The translations under genes were made by a program, and so were the position numbers. From positions 1 through 64,000 of the forward strand of contig WHVA01000093.1 of assembly GCA_015179125.1 (NCBI GenBank): a stretch of DNA of 64,000 nucleotides, given 5' to 3'. Under the pieces are notes generated by a model, which was given only the letters and a program-made list of their open reading frames with translations, made no database searches and had not been told where the DNA came from. Source of the DNA: Gautieria morchelliformis (taxonomy: Eukaryota; Basidiomycota; Agaricomycetes; Gomphales; Gomphaceae). Positions 49,373-62,949 of the stretch are shown one piece after another; the stretch's first letter is position 1; each line of letters opens with the position of its first letter.

Positions 49373-50432
49373 CGATGGATTTCGCTGGCGAAGGAGGCAA
49401 CATATTGGCGATAAACAGACATCTGTCCGTATTTCTGTCACCTTGCAGGACATGGCTTCTCAAGTGGGGCTTCCCTGAAAGTGCATATCTATCCCTAACT
49501 CTAGTCCGCCTTCACCCACCTACCGGAACGCCTCATCCCATCGACCAACTTACGCGTGAGTATAAGCATCCTTTATCCATTGCAAGGTAACGAATCACCT
49601 CAGAACGGCATCATGCTCGACTGCTCGTCATCGAATCATTGCCACTGCCTCGTGGCCACTACTAACCATCAAGAGCACAGCATCATCTTGCATGGCGCCA
49701 CTATCTCTTTATACGAATCCAACCTCATTTCAAATCAACTCCTACCCACTGACTGCAAGCTGATGGTCGGCTATGTGTGAGTTGTGCGATTTGATATATG
49801 CCACGTCGGGAGCAAGCGATATCGCCTCCAGGGCATAGCCTTCAATGTACCCTTCATGCGCCGCTCATGTCAAATTCTTTGGCTGATGGAATTAGCTGTC
49901 TTCCAGCAGACCGGTATATGCTGCGTCCTTCTCACGACAAGTCTGAACTGTACTGCTACCAGTGCCCGTTCTGGTCACACTACCCTCCCACGTTCGTCAA
50001 GGAGCTCGAGGACTACTTTTACTATCAAGTATACCATCTTTCTCAAATTATCCCAAGCTTCAACCAATCCTGATGTCAGATCTATAAACTGGTTCTGATA
50101 CCGACGGGTAATTTGTTGGCCCTCAGCCATCTTAACTTGGAGAATTTGTGCCTCTATTCCAACTTGTATACATCCTCCCAAGCAATGGTTTATACTTGAC
50201 GAATGTTCGGCACACGCTGGTCTTGTCTACTTTCAGTCAAGTTTGCCAATGCCAAGATCCACAGATGCGCGATACCGCATACATGCACTCCAACAACGCC
50301 AAGAACGTCGCTTATGAATCCAAGTTAACCACATGTGGGATGAGTCGCTTATCCTCAACTGCAACCACAAACCTGCATTCGAAAAAAAAATTTATACCGC
50401 AAAATATAACGAACAGAACAGTCAGGTTATGA
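49373..50432 (+). other. Region with protein-like plus-strand frames, gene uncertain
   Basis: Plus-strand frames at 49,375-49,590, 49,556-49,780 and 49,798-50,073 contain natural-looking stretches (for example LPADRYMLRPSHDKSELYCY followed by CPFWSHYPPTFVKELEDYFY). They could be exons of one gene or remains of one. I could not find a consistent set of splice joins or recognise a domain. Confidence 0.3.
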
Positions 50433-50953
50433 TCTGTGACTACGTACGGTTGCGAGCAAGTTCGTCCGTCGAAAACTTACCTGGAAACTAAACGATGCTA
50501 AGCGTCGAAGTCATCAATCACGCGGATGGAACCTTAACGTTGGTTGGGCCTGCCCGTGTCCTCAGAGGTATTGTTCCGATACACGCAGAGAGAACCTTGA
50601 CATGAATCTTGGGTCTTGCATAGCATAGAACGTTTGCGGGGCCAACCTCTTGCCACATTGGGAGACGACCGTGTCCACTCCACTCCGCCACTGAACAAGG
50701 AACAAGGCAACATTTTGTCGAAACCAACTGTACAAGGGTCGCCCATGTAAAAACGCCAATATGTACCAGTCCGGAGATTCTGATAAGTGGCCACACCCGC
50801 CAGCCACTCATGGATGAGGAGAATGAAATCACGAGGCTCACGGGGGAGCGACGTTAGGAATGAGATCGGCAGGGCGATCAGTCGTAACTGTCGGATTTTG
50901 ACGGTGGCTTCAACAAAACTCGTCAAGTTGGGAGCAACCATGGCTGAAGCAAC
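50433..50953. other. No gene seen
   Basis: 3' flank of the SR-protein gene. Short ORFs without motifs. Confidence 0.35.
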
Positions 50954-52403
50954 CTACCGGCCACCACCACGGTGCCAACCTCCATCGCCATTTCTACGGT
51001 CATCAGGTTCACGACGGTCGTCCCTTCTACTGTCACGCCTATCATCATAGGGCCGCCTGTCGTCAAGATCCCTCCTGGGCGGGGACCGAGGCCTCCTGTC
51101 ATCATAACGTTTGTCATCGTACCTATCGTAGTCACGGCGGTAAGGAGAACGAGAGCGGTCACGGCGAGGCGGAGGATCTCTGTAACGATCACCGCGGTCA
51201 TAGCGGTCATCCCTGTAGCGATCATCACGCCTGTAATCAGGCGGGCCGCGCTGGGCAATGAACGGAGGAGTCAAAAAATACGAACGTTGCTCCCGGCGCA
51301 CGACGTACGGGATCGTCTGAAACAGCGACTCTAACAGGTTGCCCGCGAAGATCCTTGCCATCTAAGGTCTTGACCGCCGCGTCCGCGTCATCACGGGTCA
51401 GATATTCCAGGATGCTATGGGAATCATTGGCAAATTGCCATCGACATCAACGGGGCTGTGGATCTCACCCTTGACCAGGAACATCGCGATCGATGTCAGC
51501 GAAAGAGACGCTTCCAGCTTCTCGCCCGAAATCCTTCAGGTCCTGAGGAATTGAATCAAGCAGCATTAGGATCCACCACATGCGACCACGGGGATAAAGG
51601 TCCACAAGGGGCGAGAAGAGAAAGTACAACAAGAACAGGCAGCTGAAACCTTGGATATCCGTTCCCTGGAGGTCCAAAGAAACCCGACAGCAAGGAAACC
51701 AAGGCCCCCGAGTCCGCAACCAGGTGATCGCCAACAACACAGTCACAGCATCCTCAATCCAGATTGGACCACACAATGTACTCGAAGCGGCCACAAGCCA
51801 ACCGCCTCGCCACCAGAAAAGAGCGAGAAAGATCATGGTCGAGTGGATCGTACCTGCCAACTTGTGTCACGAGAAATACCAGAGACAATAAGACGAATCC
51901 CAGGAGGTCGTCTTGAACGTGGGGGCGGATGCCTGGAAAATGGAATCGATTTGAGTTTTGACGGCGGTGGGTGGCTGGACAAGTGACCAACCCAAAGCCG
52001 CCTCTTTCTTCAAAAGGTTCTCTGGGGCGCGAACGCCCCTCCTTAGCAAACTCTACAACGATAGGGGCGCCTAGGAATGTTTTCCCGTTAAAGTTCGTAA
52101 CAACCTCCTCGGCGTCCTGATAATAGGTCAGATAATAATATGACGCAGATGCGAACAACAAACCCTGCTGCTCTCGAATTCAACAAAGCCGAATCCTAGA
52201 TGTCGACGTTGGATGTTTAGTACCAGCTTACAAACCTCAACGTACCGGTCATAACACGGCAGTCTACTATACGGCCATAGCCGTCGAAAAATTTTGTCAC
52301 TTCTTCTTGACGGACGTCATGGGGAAGTCCTAGACAGTGTTAACGATTGAGCGTAAAGAGAATAACACAACATCATACTTCCGAGATAGAGTCGGCGGGT
52401 CAT
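50954..52403 (-). CDS. SR-type splicing factor with two RRMs
   Basis: Minus strand, ATG 52,403 to TAG 50,954-50,956. Exon 1 gives MTRRLYLGR joined to LPHDVRQEEVTKFFDGYGRI and VDCRVMT, the start of RRM1. RRM1 continues as GFGFVEFESSRDAEEVVTNF and GAPIVVEFAKEGRSRPRE. RRM2 is represented by DLKDFGREAGSVSFADIDRD spliced to GILEYLTRDDADAAVKTLDG and KDLRGQPVRVAV. The C-terminus (about 100 residues) is dominated by Arg-Asp-Tyr and RS-like repeats (RRDRSRSPYRRDYDRYDDKR). This is the layout of SRSF4/5/6 and fission yeast Srp2. Such proteins bind exonic enhancers and recruit the spliceosome in the nucleus. The N-terminal strand of RRM2 and its linker were not resolved. Confidence 0.87.
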
Positions 52404-52719
52404 GGTGGTACGGGTGAGAGAAGTTTTCGACCGGAGTCGCAAAAATAAGGCTAAGACAGATGGCCCAGGACCCCAGACACCCGAAAGCAGTCCATACAAG
52501 TCAAAGAGAATGAACGTGTTTAGCCATTTGTTCTAGCTTTATCTACATTTTCCAAGTCGACATCCCCCCTCGAGACTTCATGGAATAATAAGACAGAAGA
52601 CGAGGGAAAATGGACGGAGCACAATCTGGGGTCCTGACAAATATTAACGTGCACGGACCTGGCAAAGCTTGTGATACATGAAAATATAGTAAACATGGAT
52701 CCGACACAAGAGACACAAA

Positions 52720-54743
52720 TCAATGTTGTGACCAATTAATTGAGTTGATGTCGATACCCTCTTGGACCATCTCCCACAATGGACTGGATGAGGATTAGAA
52801 TGGTTCAACATACGGTGTGGAGGCTGAAGGTTTCGTACCTCATGTCACGGAGCTTGTTCACGGTACCAACAATTTTTTCGACGACAAAGTCAATCTCAGC
52901 CTCAGTGGTAAACCGTCCAAATCCAAACCGAAGTGACGAATGAGCCATATCCTCAGCCGCGCCTTGAAATTGGTCAGGGAAGCTCTATAAGTTGGTAGAA
53001 CGAGTAATGGCCCACCTAATGCCCGAAGGACATACGAAGGCTCGAGTGATGCCGAAGTGCAGGCACTTCCGGAGGAGAGTGCAATGTCCTTCAATGCCAT
53101 TAATAAACTTTCGCCCTTATTAAAATAATGAGCGGATTTGCTTGTGTCAACGAGTAGCCAACAATAACACACCTCAACATAGGCAAAGCTAAGGTTGACA
53201 CAACCCGCATAACCATTAACATCACCATTACGAACGACGTGCTCCACCTGCGAATTGATGCCACTGATTAAACGCTCCGCAAGTTGCTTGGTTCGCGCTT
53301 GATCTGCCTAGATATAAGGACACTGGGTCACTTCATGTCACCAACAAAGAGATCTTCCAAGGGACTCAGTACCCCTGCACAGGGGTCTTCGTGGGATCAG
53401 GCTACGTGCAAGAACCGAATTCATGCGACAAACAAGCCACCCCACTCCCTCGGACGAGTCATCCGTGTGCAAATCTAATCATAGTCGGATAGAGAATCAG
53501 AGAACGTTGCTCACCGGCATCTCCAACTTTGCAATCCTAGCAGCCTCCCCTAAACCAACAGCAAGTGTACTCGGCACTGTGCCGCTCCGAAGGCCTCGTT
53601 CCTGACCTCCGCCGTTTAAAATGGGTTCAAGCCGGACACGGGGCCGTCGTCTGACGTATGCAGCACCAACTCCTTTCGGACCATATATTTTGTGACCAGA
53701 GATACTCATCAAATCAATGTTCATCTCGTCAACGTTGACCGGTATCTTTCCAACGGCCTGTGCGGCATCGGTGTGGAAATAGCACCCACGATGATTGCGA
53801 ACCATAGCACCAATCTCTTTGAGAGGTTGGATCACACCCGTCTCGTTATTTACCGCCATGATTGATACCAGCGCCGTGTCCGGTCGTATGGCAGCTTCCA
53901 GCGCCGCGAGCGAGATGACACCATTGGGTTGCACTGGAAGATAGGTTATATCAAAACCCTCTTCTGACAATTTTCTGCAAGAGTCCAGGACACATTTATG
54001 TTCCTTTGAAGACACTGAGTGACCGTCGTCACCTATAACAGAATGGAAGCTAAACATACGGTCTGTGTCGTAATGATATGCTTTTTTTTCTCGCGGTGAA
54101 ACCGCGCCACGCCCTTAATAGACATGTTGTTGCTCTCAGTAGCACCAGATGTGAAGATAATATCCTTTGGATCGGCACCGATGAGATCGGCTACATGCTA
54201 AGGATCACAGTGAATTGGAAAGAAGCGCCAGGTGTGCCTAAATGCTCGAACCTTTCTGGCATCGTCAACGGCCTGCTCGGCTTCCCAACCGTAAGCATGT
54301 GTCCTACTGTGTGGGTTGCCATACAGGTCCGTCATGTAGGGCAACATTGTGTCAAGAACACGGGGATCAAGCGGGGTAGTTGCCTACAACAATGCGAGTC
54401 AGTGTAATGGCTAACAGATATTGGGTTTGGAGTATGCTGGCCTACCTGCATATCCAAATAGATTGGACGAGCTTTCTCACTGCGTTCTCGCCGAGAGGCC
54501 CCCAGTGTGAAACCTAGCATATCTAGCAAACGGTGAGAGTGATTAGAGCTGATCTGGAACACGAATGTGCTTACCTGCTCGAGGACGGAACAAATCCCCA
54601 CTCTCGGGAACGGTAGGTGGTGGGTCTATGACACTGGCATGATTTGAGCTGGATGGTTGCACAAATGCCCTACGAGCTTCCACTGCAACTGCAGAAGCTC
54701 TCGGCGCCCTATGAGCGACACTTCTCGACACGCGTACAAGCAT
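52720..54743 (-). CDS. NFS1: Mitochondrial cysteine desulfurase
   Basis: Minus strand from ATG 54,743 to TGA 52,720-52,722. It begins with an Arg/Ala-rich presequence ([20 protein letters not shown]). Then [21 protein letters not shown]-type text, [28 protein letters not shown], the PLP-lysine motif [40 protein letters not shown], the catalytic Cys loop [20 protein letters not shown], and [18 protein letters not shown]. The last exon gives [20 protein letters not shown] and ends QH, the conserved Nfs1 tail. It takes sulfur from cysteine for Fe-S cluster assembly on Isu with Isd11 and frataxin in the matrix, and supplies tRNA thiolation. The gene appears intact; most introns are near 50 bp. 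It lies 316 bp from the SR-protein gene, same strand. Confidence 0.96.
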
Positions 54744-54792
54744 CGTCGTAGTAAAGGGTCAAGTTATCTGATTACGAAACTCGCGTCCCAAG

Positions 54793-55073
54793 TAGTGTTG
54801 CCGCGGCTCGGCTTTGGCTCCGCACCGAGCCAGGCTACTGGCAGCCGGCTCCACTCGTGACTACTTCAAGCCGAGCCGTTTAAAAATGCTGAAGAGTTGG
54901 AGCATGCATATCATTCTCAGAATGTATTTCTAGTGTATAGAAATAATTTTTTCTATATCAAAGCTACATAGGTGCCTGTGAGCCAGCCAGCGTTCAAGCC
55001 GTTTGGCATATCCGTAGCCGACTCCTATGCCTCGCGGCTTAGCCGGAACCGGGCCAAGCCGGCGGCAACACTA
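54793..55073. mobile_element. hAT-like MITE, 281 bp
   Basis: The ends are inverted repeats: TAGTGTTGCCGC at the left and GCGGCAACACTA at the right, with further imperfect pairing inside (CGGCTCGGCTTTGGC against GGGCCAAGCCGG). The left terminus TAGTG fits the hAT YARNG pattern. The flanking 8-mers GTCCCAAG (54,785-54,792) and GTCACACG (55,074-55,081) agree at six of eight positions, as expected for an old 8-bp hAT target duplication. There is no coding sequence inside. It sits 50 bp upstream of the NFS1 start codon, so it may affect that promoter. Confidence 0.85.
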
Positions 55074-55081
55074 GTCACACG

Positions 55082-55436
55082 CATCTCACCCTTATAACAA
55101 CCACAAGGAATGAGCATTACAGCAGTTTGCATAATGTAAAGCACTGGCAGAAAAAAACGTGAAAGCCATGTAATTATATCTATCCCAATAATCTATTTTT
55201 CTGCTGTATAGTGTCTAAAACGCTAACTATAATAGAAAAGCTCCATGTTCCTGAACCAAGGACCTTTTGTCTACTAAAGGGTACATGCCTAAGCTAGATA
55301 CCATAAGGGTAGCCATTTCCCCATAGTCACCAGTGTAATCGCATACACAGGATGGTTAATTGCATACTTAGCGTACACTCTGTGCTGTCCCAATTATACG
55401 CTGCTAATCCCCGTTCACGCCTGCAGTAAGCCTATA
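55082..55436. other. No gene seen
   Basis: AT-rich 3' flank of the NECAP-type gene. No motif or repeat recognised. Confidence 0.4.
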
Positions 55437-56330
55437 TCATTTGCGCTTCGGTGCACTAGGGGGCGGCGGTAAGAGAGGTACTCCACCCCCGGTTGATCCA
55501 CTGGAGCTCGAAGAAGACCCTAGGATCCCGCTAGTACTCTTCTTGGATCCCAGGTTAAGGTTGATCGAGAATGTCTGCCCCTCCTTCAAGGAATAGTCTT
55601 TCTTTGGACCCGGTGGTAGGTGGGGCGACGGTGTTGTGGAGGTAGGAGAAGGGGGGTTCTGAGCAGCTTTGAAGCGCCTGAGTGTACTGTGAGAACAAGT
55701 GTTACGTCAAAAACGATTGATAGCTCACTTGGTGTAGTCTTGCAAGGCAACGTCTGTGCAACACTCAGTTGGTTCCTAAGAAAAGCATGCCTCATGGCTC
55801 ACTGAAGTCAAAGCTCTCGGAGCGTTCTAGAAATCCAATGCCAATGTATGCCTTCTTTCCCGAGGCGCTGTCTTCAACGCGCAAAACAAAATAGCGTGAT
55901 GAGTCGAGCGCGGCTTCAACTGAAGGCTTCAACGTGTCGTATGGCGCAAGAGCGAATGCTGTGAACAGTGTAAAATTCTGCTTGAAATCAAATAGTACTT
56001 AGAAGACATGTCTAACCTTCACCTGTGACGACATCAATCTATAGACGACGAGCGGGAGGAGCGCGCAACGAACCCGTCTGGCCGTCTTCCAAACGAATGG
56101 TGACTCCCTTGGACGTCTCCACTATCCTCATGCGGCCCTTCCACATGGGCTGCGCCAAGTCTCCCCACTCAGTAGCTCTATAGCCCTCGTTCGATCTCAA
56201 AGGCGGGACTTTGAACACTGTGACCAGATGAGATCTTTGCTTTCGAACAAGTGTACGAGTACTCGCCTGATATTTCGCGAGCAATGAATAGGATAGACTC
56301 GATTTCATCATCTAGAGATGATGGGTCCAT
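55437..56330 (-). CDS. NECAP-type (DUF1681) endocytic adaptor-associated protein
   Basis: Minus strand, ATG 56,330 to TGA 55,437-55,439. Exon 1 (56,267-56,330) gives [20 protein letters not shown] and is joined by a 49-bp GC-AG intron (56,218-56,266) to [20 protein letters not shown]. The PH-like NECAP fold continues with [60 protein letters not shown] and DY. The C-terminus is low-complexity (Pro/Ser) with [18 protein letters not shown] and ends in [15 protein letters not shown] proteins bind AP-2 and clathrin-coat components and control coat assembly at the plasma membrane. The start lies only 54 bp from the start of the divergent CSN8-like gene. Confidence 0.93.
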
Positions 56331-56384
56331 GCTGGTTGACTCAACAGTTTACCTCCGCTCCTACGCGCCACCATATTGTCAACG
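56331..56384. promoter_or_regulatory. 54-bp divergent gap between two start codons
   Basis: The start codons of the NECAP-type gene and the CSN8-like gene face away from each other with 54 bp between them. Promoter elements must overlap each other or the 5' coding or intron sequence. No TATA-like box is evident. Confidence 0.6.
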
Positions 56385-57379
56385 ATGGATTCCACCGAAC
56401 GACCTTTGACGCCACCCACCGTTGCCTCAGACCGTCCGCTCCTTGGTCCATTCCATAAATCGCTTCCCAAAATTTCACGGCAAGAGAGCATACCCGAACT
56501 AGTCAGAGTGGCGGAGGAGGAAGACCTTGGTGTAAGCACTAAGCTATGGGCTATGTTGTACGGCCCTTGACATATAATCTTTCATATCAGGGAGACACCA
56601 GGGATCAGGAAGACCCAAGTAGATTATTCATCGTCGCGCCTCTGGTTCTTGGCTACCTTATTCTCGATGATTTGTACGTCTCTCTGGTCCTATTGGTTTG
56701 GCCTACCTCACAGAGCAGTCTCAATAGATCGCCTGCCAGATATGCATTGACACGGCTCCCCCATAGCCTTGCGAACCACCCTCTATCTCAAGCATTATTC
56801 AGTCTCCTTTCCGTTACTTGGTATCGTAGACATCCTAGCGTTTACCAACGGTCACAGGAGCTCGCAGACGTTGTATCTGCACCAACATTCTTCAGTCAAC
56901 CACTAGCCACTTTCGTTAGAACTCTGAACGAAAAGTTTATTTGTGCGTCCCCCGTTCGGCAGACATAAGCTTTTCCTTGATGACAACCTATCGCGGTCCT
57001 AGACGAGTTCCGCGAAAGAACTTTTGCACTAATAGCAAGAGCATATACTTCGGTCCCTCTTCCTCTTCTTCAGACTTACCTCGGATCTCTGCCGGTTAAC
57101 CAAATTCTTTCAGGTACCCTTCACTCCTAATGATCCTTCTATAAGCTCACACTGCATCAAGCTGCGCAGCAAAAAGGCTGGTCTTATGACGCCGCTAACC
57201 AAGTTCTCAATCCGTTGAGACCTCATCTGCGAGGACCAGGTGACTGTAATTTCCTTTTATCCTGGATGGGGAATGAGGCTCAACAAGATTTTGCTCCAGT
57301 TGTGCCTTCCCAAGCATCTACCCTGAGCAGCTTCGACGTGGTAGCGGATGGGACCGCTGACTTGGAGAGCATCCTTTGA
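56385..57379 (+). CDS. CSN8/PSMD8-like PCI-family protein
   Basis: Plus strand, ATG 56,385 to TGA 57,377-57,379. Exons give a Ser/Pro-rich N-terminus, ESIPELVRVAEEEDLG, then GDTRDQEDPSRLFIVAPLVL, GYLILDDL, SPARYALTRLPHSLANHPLS, FRERTFALIARAYTSVPLPL, LQTYLGLPVNQILS, QAAQKGWSYDAANQVLNPLR, and a terminal DFAPVVPSQASTLSSFDVVA. The stretch FALIARAYTSVPL...YLGL resembles the winged-helix part of the CSN8/PSD8/eIF3k family. COP9 signalosome subunit 8 is the best guess (CSN removes Nedd8 from cullins), but Rpn12 or eIF3k cannot be excluded without alignment. The upstream ATG-like start at 56,376 is TTG, so 56,385 is preferred. Confidence 0.68.
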
Positions 57380-57614
57380 CGAGAAGCAAATCCAACCATT
57401 AATGCAACATTATAAGTTGAATATGCACTCCAGCCAGGGGGTTTTAAGTACACGGTGTTACACACGCACGTCACGAGTCTCTCATTGTTTGTCTTGGTAC
57501 CATTCCTGTAGAGGACCTAATCTGTCGGGTTGTCTTATCGATGGAATGTATGCACAGGGAATCTTGCTTTGTCATTACCGTATTGTTTTCTTCCAATCCT
57601 GAATCCTCCGTTCG

Positions 57615-59275
57615 TCAATGAAGCCTACGAAATTTGATCCACGAGCAGACCTTGTGATTCACAGTTCTAAAGTCTTGAATGCCTGCGATATGAAGGAGAT
57701 ATAGCGCCAGCCTATCCAATTCTCGATCTTGCGCAGCGCGCGCAGTATGTGCATCCGTGAAAGGGGAGATCTTGAGGCCCTCATTCGGATTCAGAGCAAA
57801 ATTCCGGCCCTTCCGATCTGTGTCAGTCCTAAAAACGGTGTCCATTCATTGTAAGACTCACTAGATCATCGATATGGATCGTGTTTTGTTCGTTGCTGCA
57901 TAGTAAGAATAAACCACTATTCAGATGCTGCTGTCATAAAGTATACATACAACTGGGGGAGATGGGTCCATATTATGCGCAACGCTTTGACTGCATGTGA
58001 ATAGGGTTTGCCATCACGCGTAGTAAATACGCGAAACATTATGGTCTTGTCAAGGACTGATCACGGTCATGTTCATGTCAGGGCTTCATGTCAGCCAGGT
58101 ACGGAGGGAAATTACCAAATGCAATCTGTGCCGAGATGAGTAAAATTTACTCTAGGGAAATGACAACATACCCTGTAGTTCCGATCCGAACCCACCATGC
58201 CAAGCTCGACAAGTTTCGTTTCCAGCCACACCCAACTCGTTTGCGACCATATACATATGTCATAGTGCGGGTACACAGCTTCGAGAAATTCGTGCAATCT
58301 TGGTCTTGCACATTGGGCAGGAGGTAAAGCACCGGATGTGAGTGGTTTGGTATCCAGGATGGCTGACAAATGAACGCCATGACAGTGTAGAAGTTCAGAA
58401 GTATTTACTTACTCACTATAATCTAGGTCAAGGACGAGAAGCCGTTTGCCTTCTCGCAACGGATTCATGAATTCAATCTTCAACTTCTTGGACGCCTCTT
58501 TGACTTTTCGGTGGTTCCTTTGATCTGCCAAGTACTTTCTAGCCGCAGATGGATTGGCAGAGAAGTCCATGTCCAGGTCATTCACGACGTCTGGTAGGTC
58601 TTCCAATTCTGATATCCTCCATTATTAGTGGTATGCGAAACAGCATGGAGTAGCTTGCCGTAAGGGTCTTTAAATTCGGATCCCTGAGGCGTCCCAACTG
58701 GGAGTGTCAGGAAACGTGATATAACGAAGAGAGGACAATCTCACTCAGAGTGAAACGTTTTCCTGTATTGAGTTTCAGATCCTCTCTGGGAACGCAAGTT
58801 AACGTCCAGATCTCTAATCAGAGATCCAGATGGTGCAGCCTACATACACGCACACGTCGTCCGGAGGAAGTTTGCCCTTGACGAGGCCAAGAATCTAAAA
58901 CGGAAGACGGATTAAAAGATAAATTAATCGTGCCGAGAAGATATAACTACCTTTTGTCTTTCGGGTGGCACGCTTGTGAGTTGGAAGAGGGCGCCTTTGA
59001 GATCGAATACTCTGTATAATAATCATGGCAACGTCCAATTAATAAAACGGTCAAAGAACATACCTATCTGACTTCTCAACCGACAAGGAGAACTCCTTTC
59101 CACCATACGTGAATCTAAGTGTGGTCCACTCTTCACTGCCACTGTTTGCAACGGACGGTCTTTCGCTGGTGGTTGGTTCCATGTCTTCCGCGATGGCACC
59201 AGTTATCCTTGCATCTCCTTTCCCAGTTGTCGCATCTCCGTTCTGCGAGCTCTTTGCGGCCCCTGTGGTACTCAT
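57615..59275 (-). CDS. UBLCP1: Ubiquitin-like domain CTD phosphatase (UBLCP1 type)
   Basis: Minus strand, ATG 59,275 to TGA 57,615-57,617. After an acidic, Ser/Thr-rich start, a ubiquitin-like domain reads WTTLRFTYGGKEFSLSVEKS, VFDLKGALFQLTSVPPERQK, ILGLVKGKLPPDD. The FCP/SCP phosphatase domain follows: NPLREGKRLLVLDLDYT (the Thr codon is completed by splicing; unspliced reading would give Ser), ARPRLHEFLEAVYPHYDICI, WSQTSWVWLETKLVELGM, IHIDDL, RNFALNPNEGLKISPFTDAH, LDRLALYLLHIAGIQDF. DxDxT is the nucleophile motif of HAD phosphatases. In animals UBLCP1 dephosphorylates and restrains the nuclear proteasome via its UBL domain. The complete catalytic motif suggests an active enzyme. Confidence 0.93.
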
Positions 59276-60249
59276 GATTCAAGATGGATTGATCACGTGA
59301 CTGCCTACTATCCTTTCATTAGCTTCTAAATTGGGAAACCGTGGGAGCGAATCCCGCGTTCAACATTCAACGATCGACGAGCCACGGTAACAGGCAGGGG
59401 TTAGGACTTACAATTTACAACCCCAGTAATAACACCAGCCTATCCAATCCCCTAAAAAAAAATTATTTTTTTAAAATTTTAATCTGGAATTCTGCCTCTC
59501 CAATTCCCTGGAGCTATAACTACATGTTGAAGGAGCTTACTGTAGCATTTCGGACCGATCCCTGTTACGCGTCACGGATCCGTCGGAAGCTCGGCATCAC
59601 TTAGCCTATCGAATGAGTTGTGAAAACGTGAGTTAGTTGACAAATTACTTGACAATTTTCTGCCGAGGAACGGTGAATTTTTGATACATGGAACCAACGT
59701 TAATACCATGGAAATTGTCACGCTGTCACGCCTGGGGAATAAGTTAAAGTAGTGCTCAAAAAAGTAAATGTGCTTCTTGTTGGGAATTAGCTTAAGGAAC
59801 GGCGGACGGTGGCTGTGAGCATAAGGAATGGCGGACCAGTGGAGAAGTATGCAAAGCCAGTGGCTCTTGCAGACAATAGACCCAATAGTATGATTAGAAC
59901 GGACTCCGTGCATTTAACACAAGGCAGCGACCGAAGGTCGCTCGCTGCTCACCATCGAAATCACTACTTCTCTCTTACTTCGACCTATACTTCTTATCCT
60001 GGGCTGCGCACTCTGACAAATATACAGTCGGATACTTACTAGTACAATAAATCAACAGGCCTATGCGTCAGAGACTTCTCGGAATTCATCAAGCCTGTAA
60101 ATCCCATAATCCCATCATGTACCCAATTAAAAATTTAACATAAGGGTTCTTGTCCCGATCATTCTTCAGGTCCAATAGCCTAGATGCGGTTCTAACATGC
60201 TCCTTTATCAACCCAAACACCAGCTGGGCCCCCAGCTAAAAATCGTGTT
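59276..60249. other. No gene seen
   Basis: 974 bp between UBLCP1 and the chitinase. There is an A/T homopolymer-rich stretch at 59,453-59,480. Short ORFs have no motif and no tRNA was identified. Confidence 0.4.

Positions 60250-62949
<2,700 letters not shown>

Noticed and set aside
58409-58606. Altered phosphatase motif DLDYS in the UBLCP1-type gene
   Set aside because: The serine is an artefact of reading through a donor site; splicing gives DLDYT, the normal motif.
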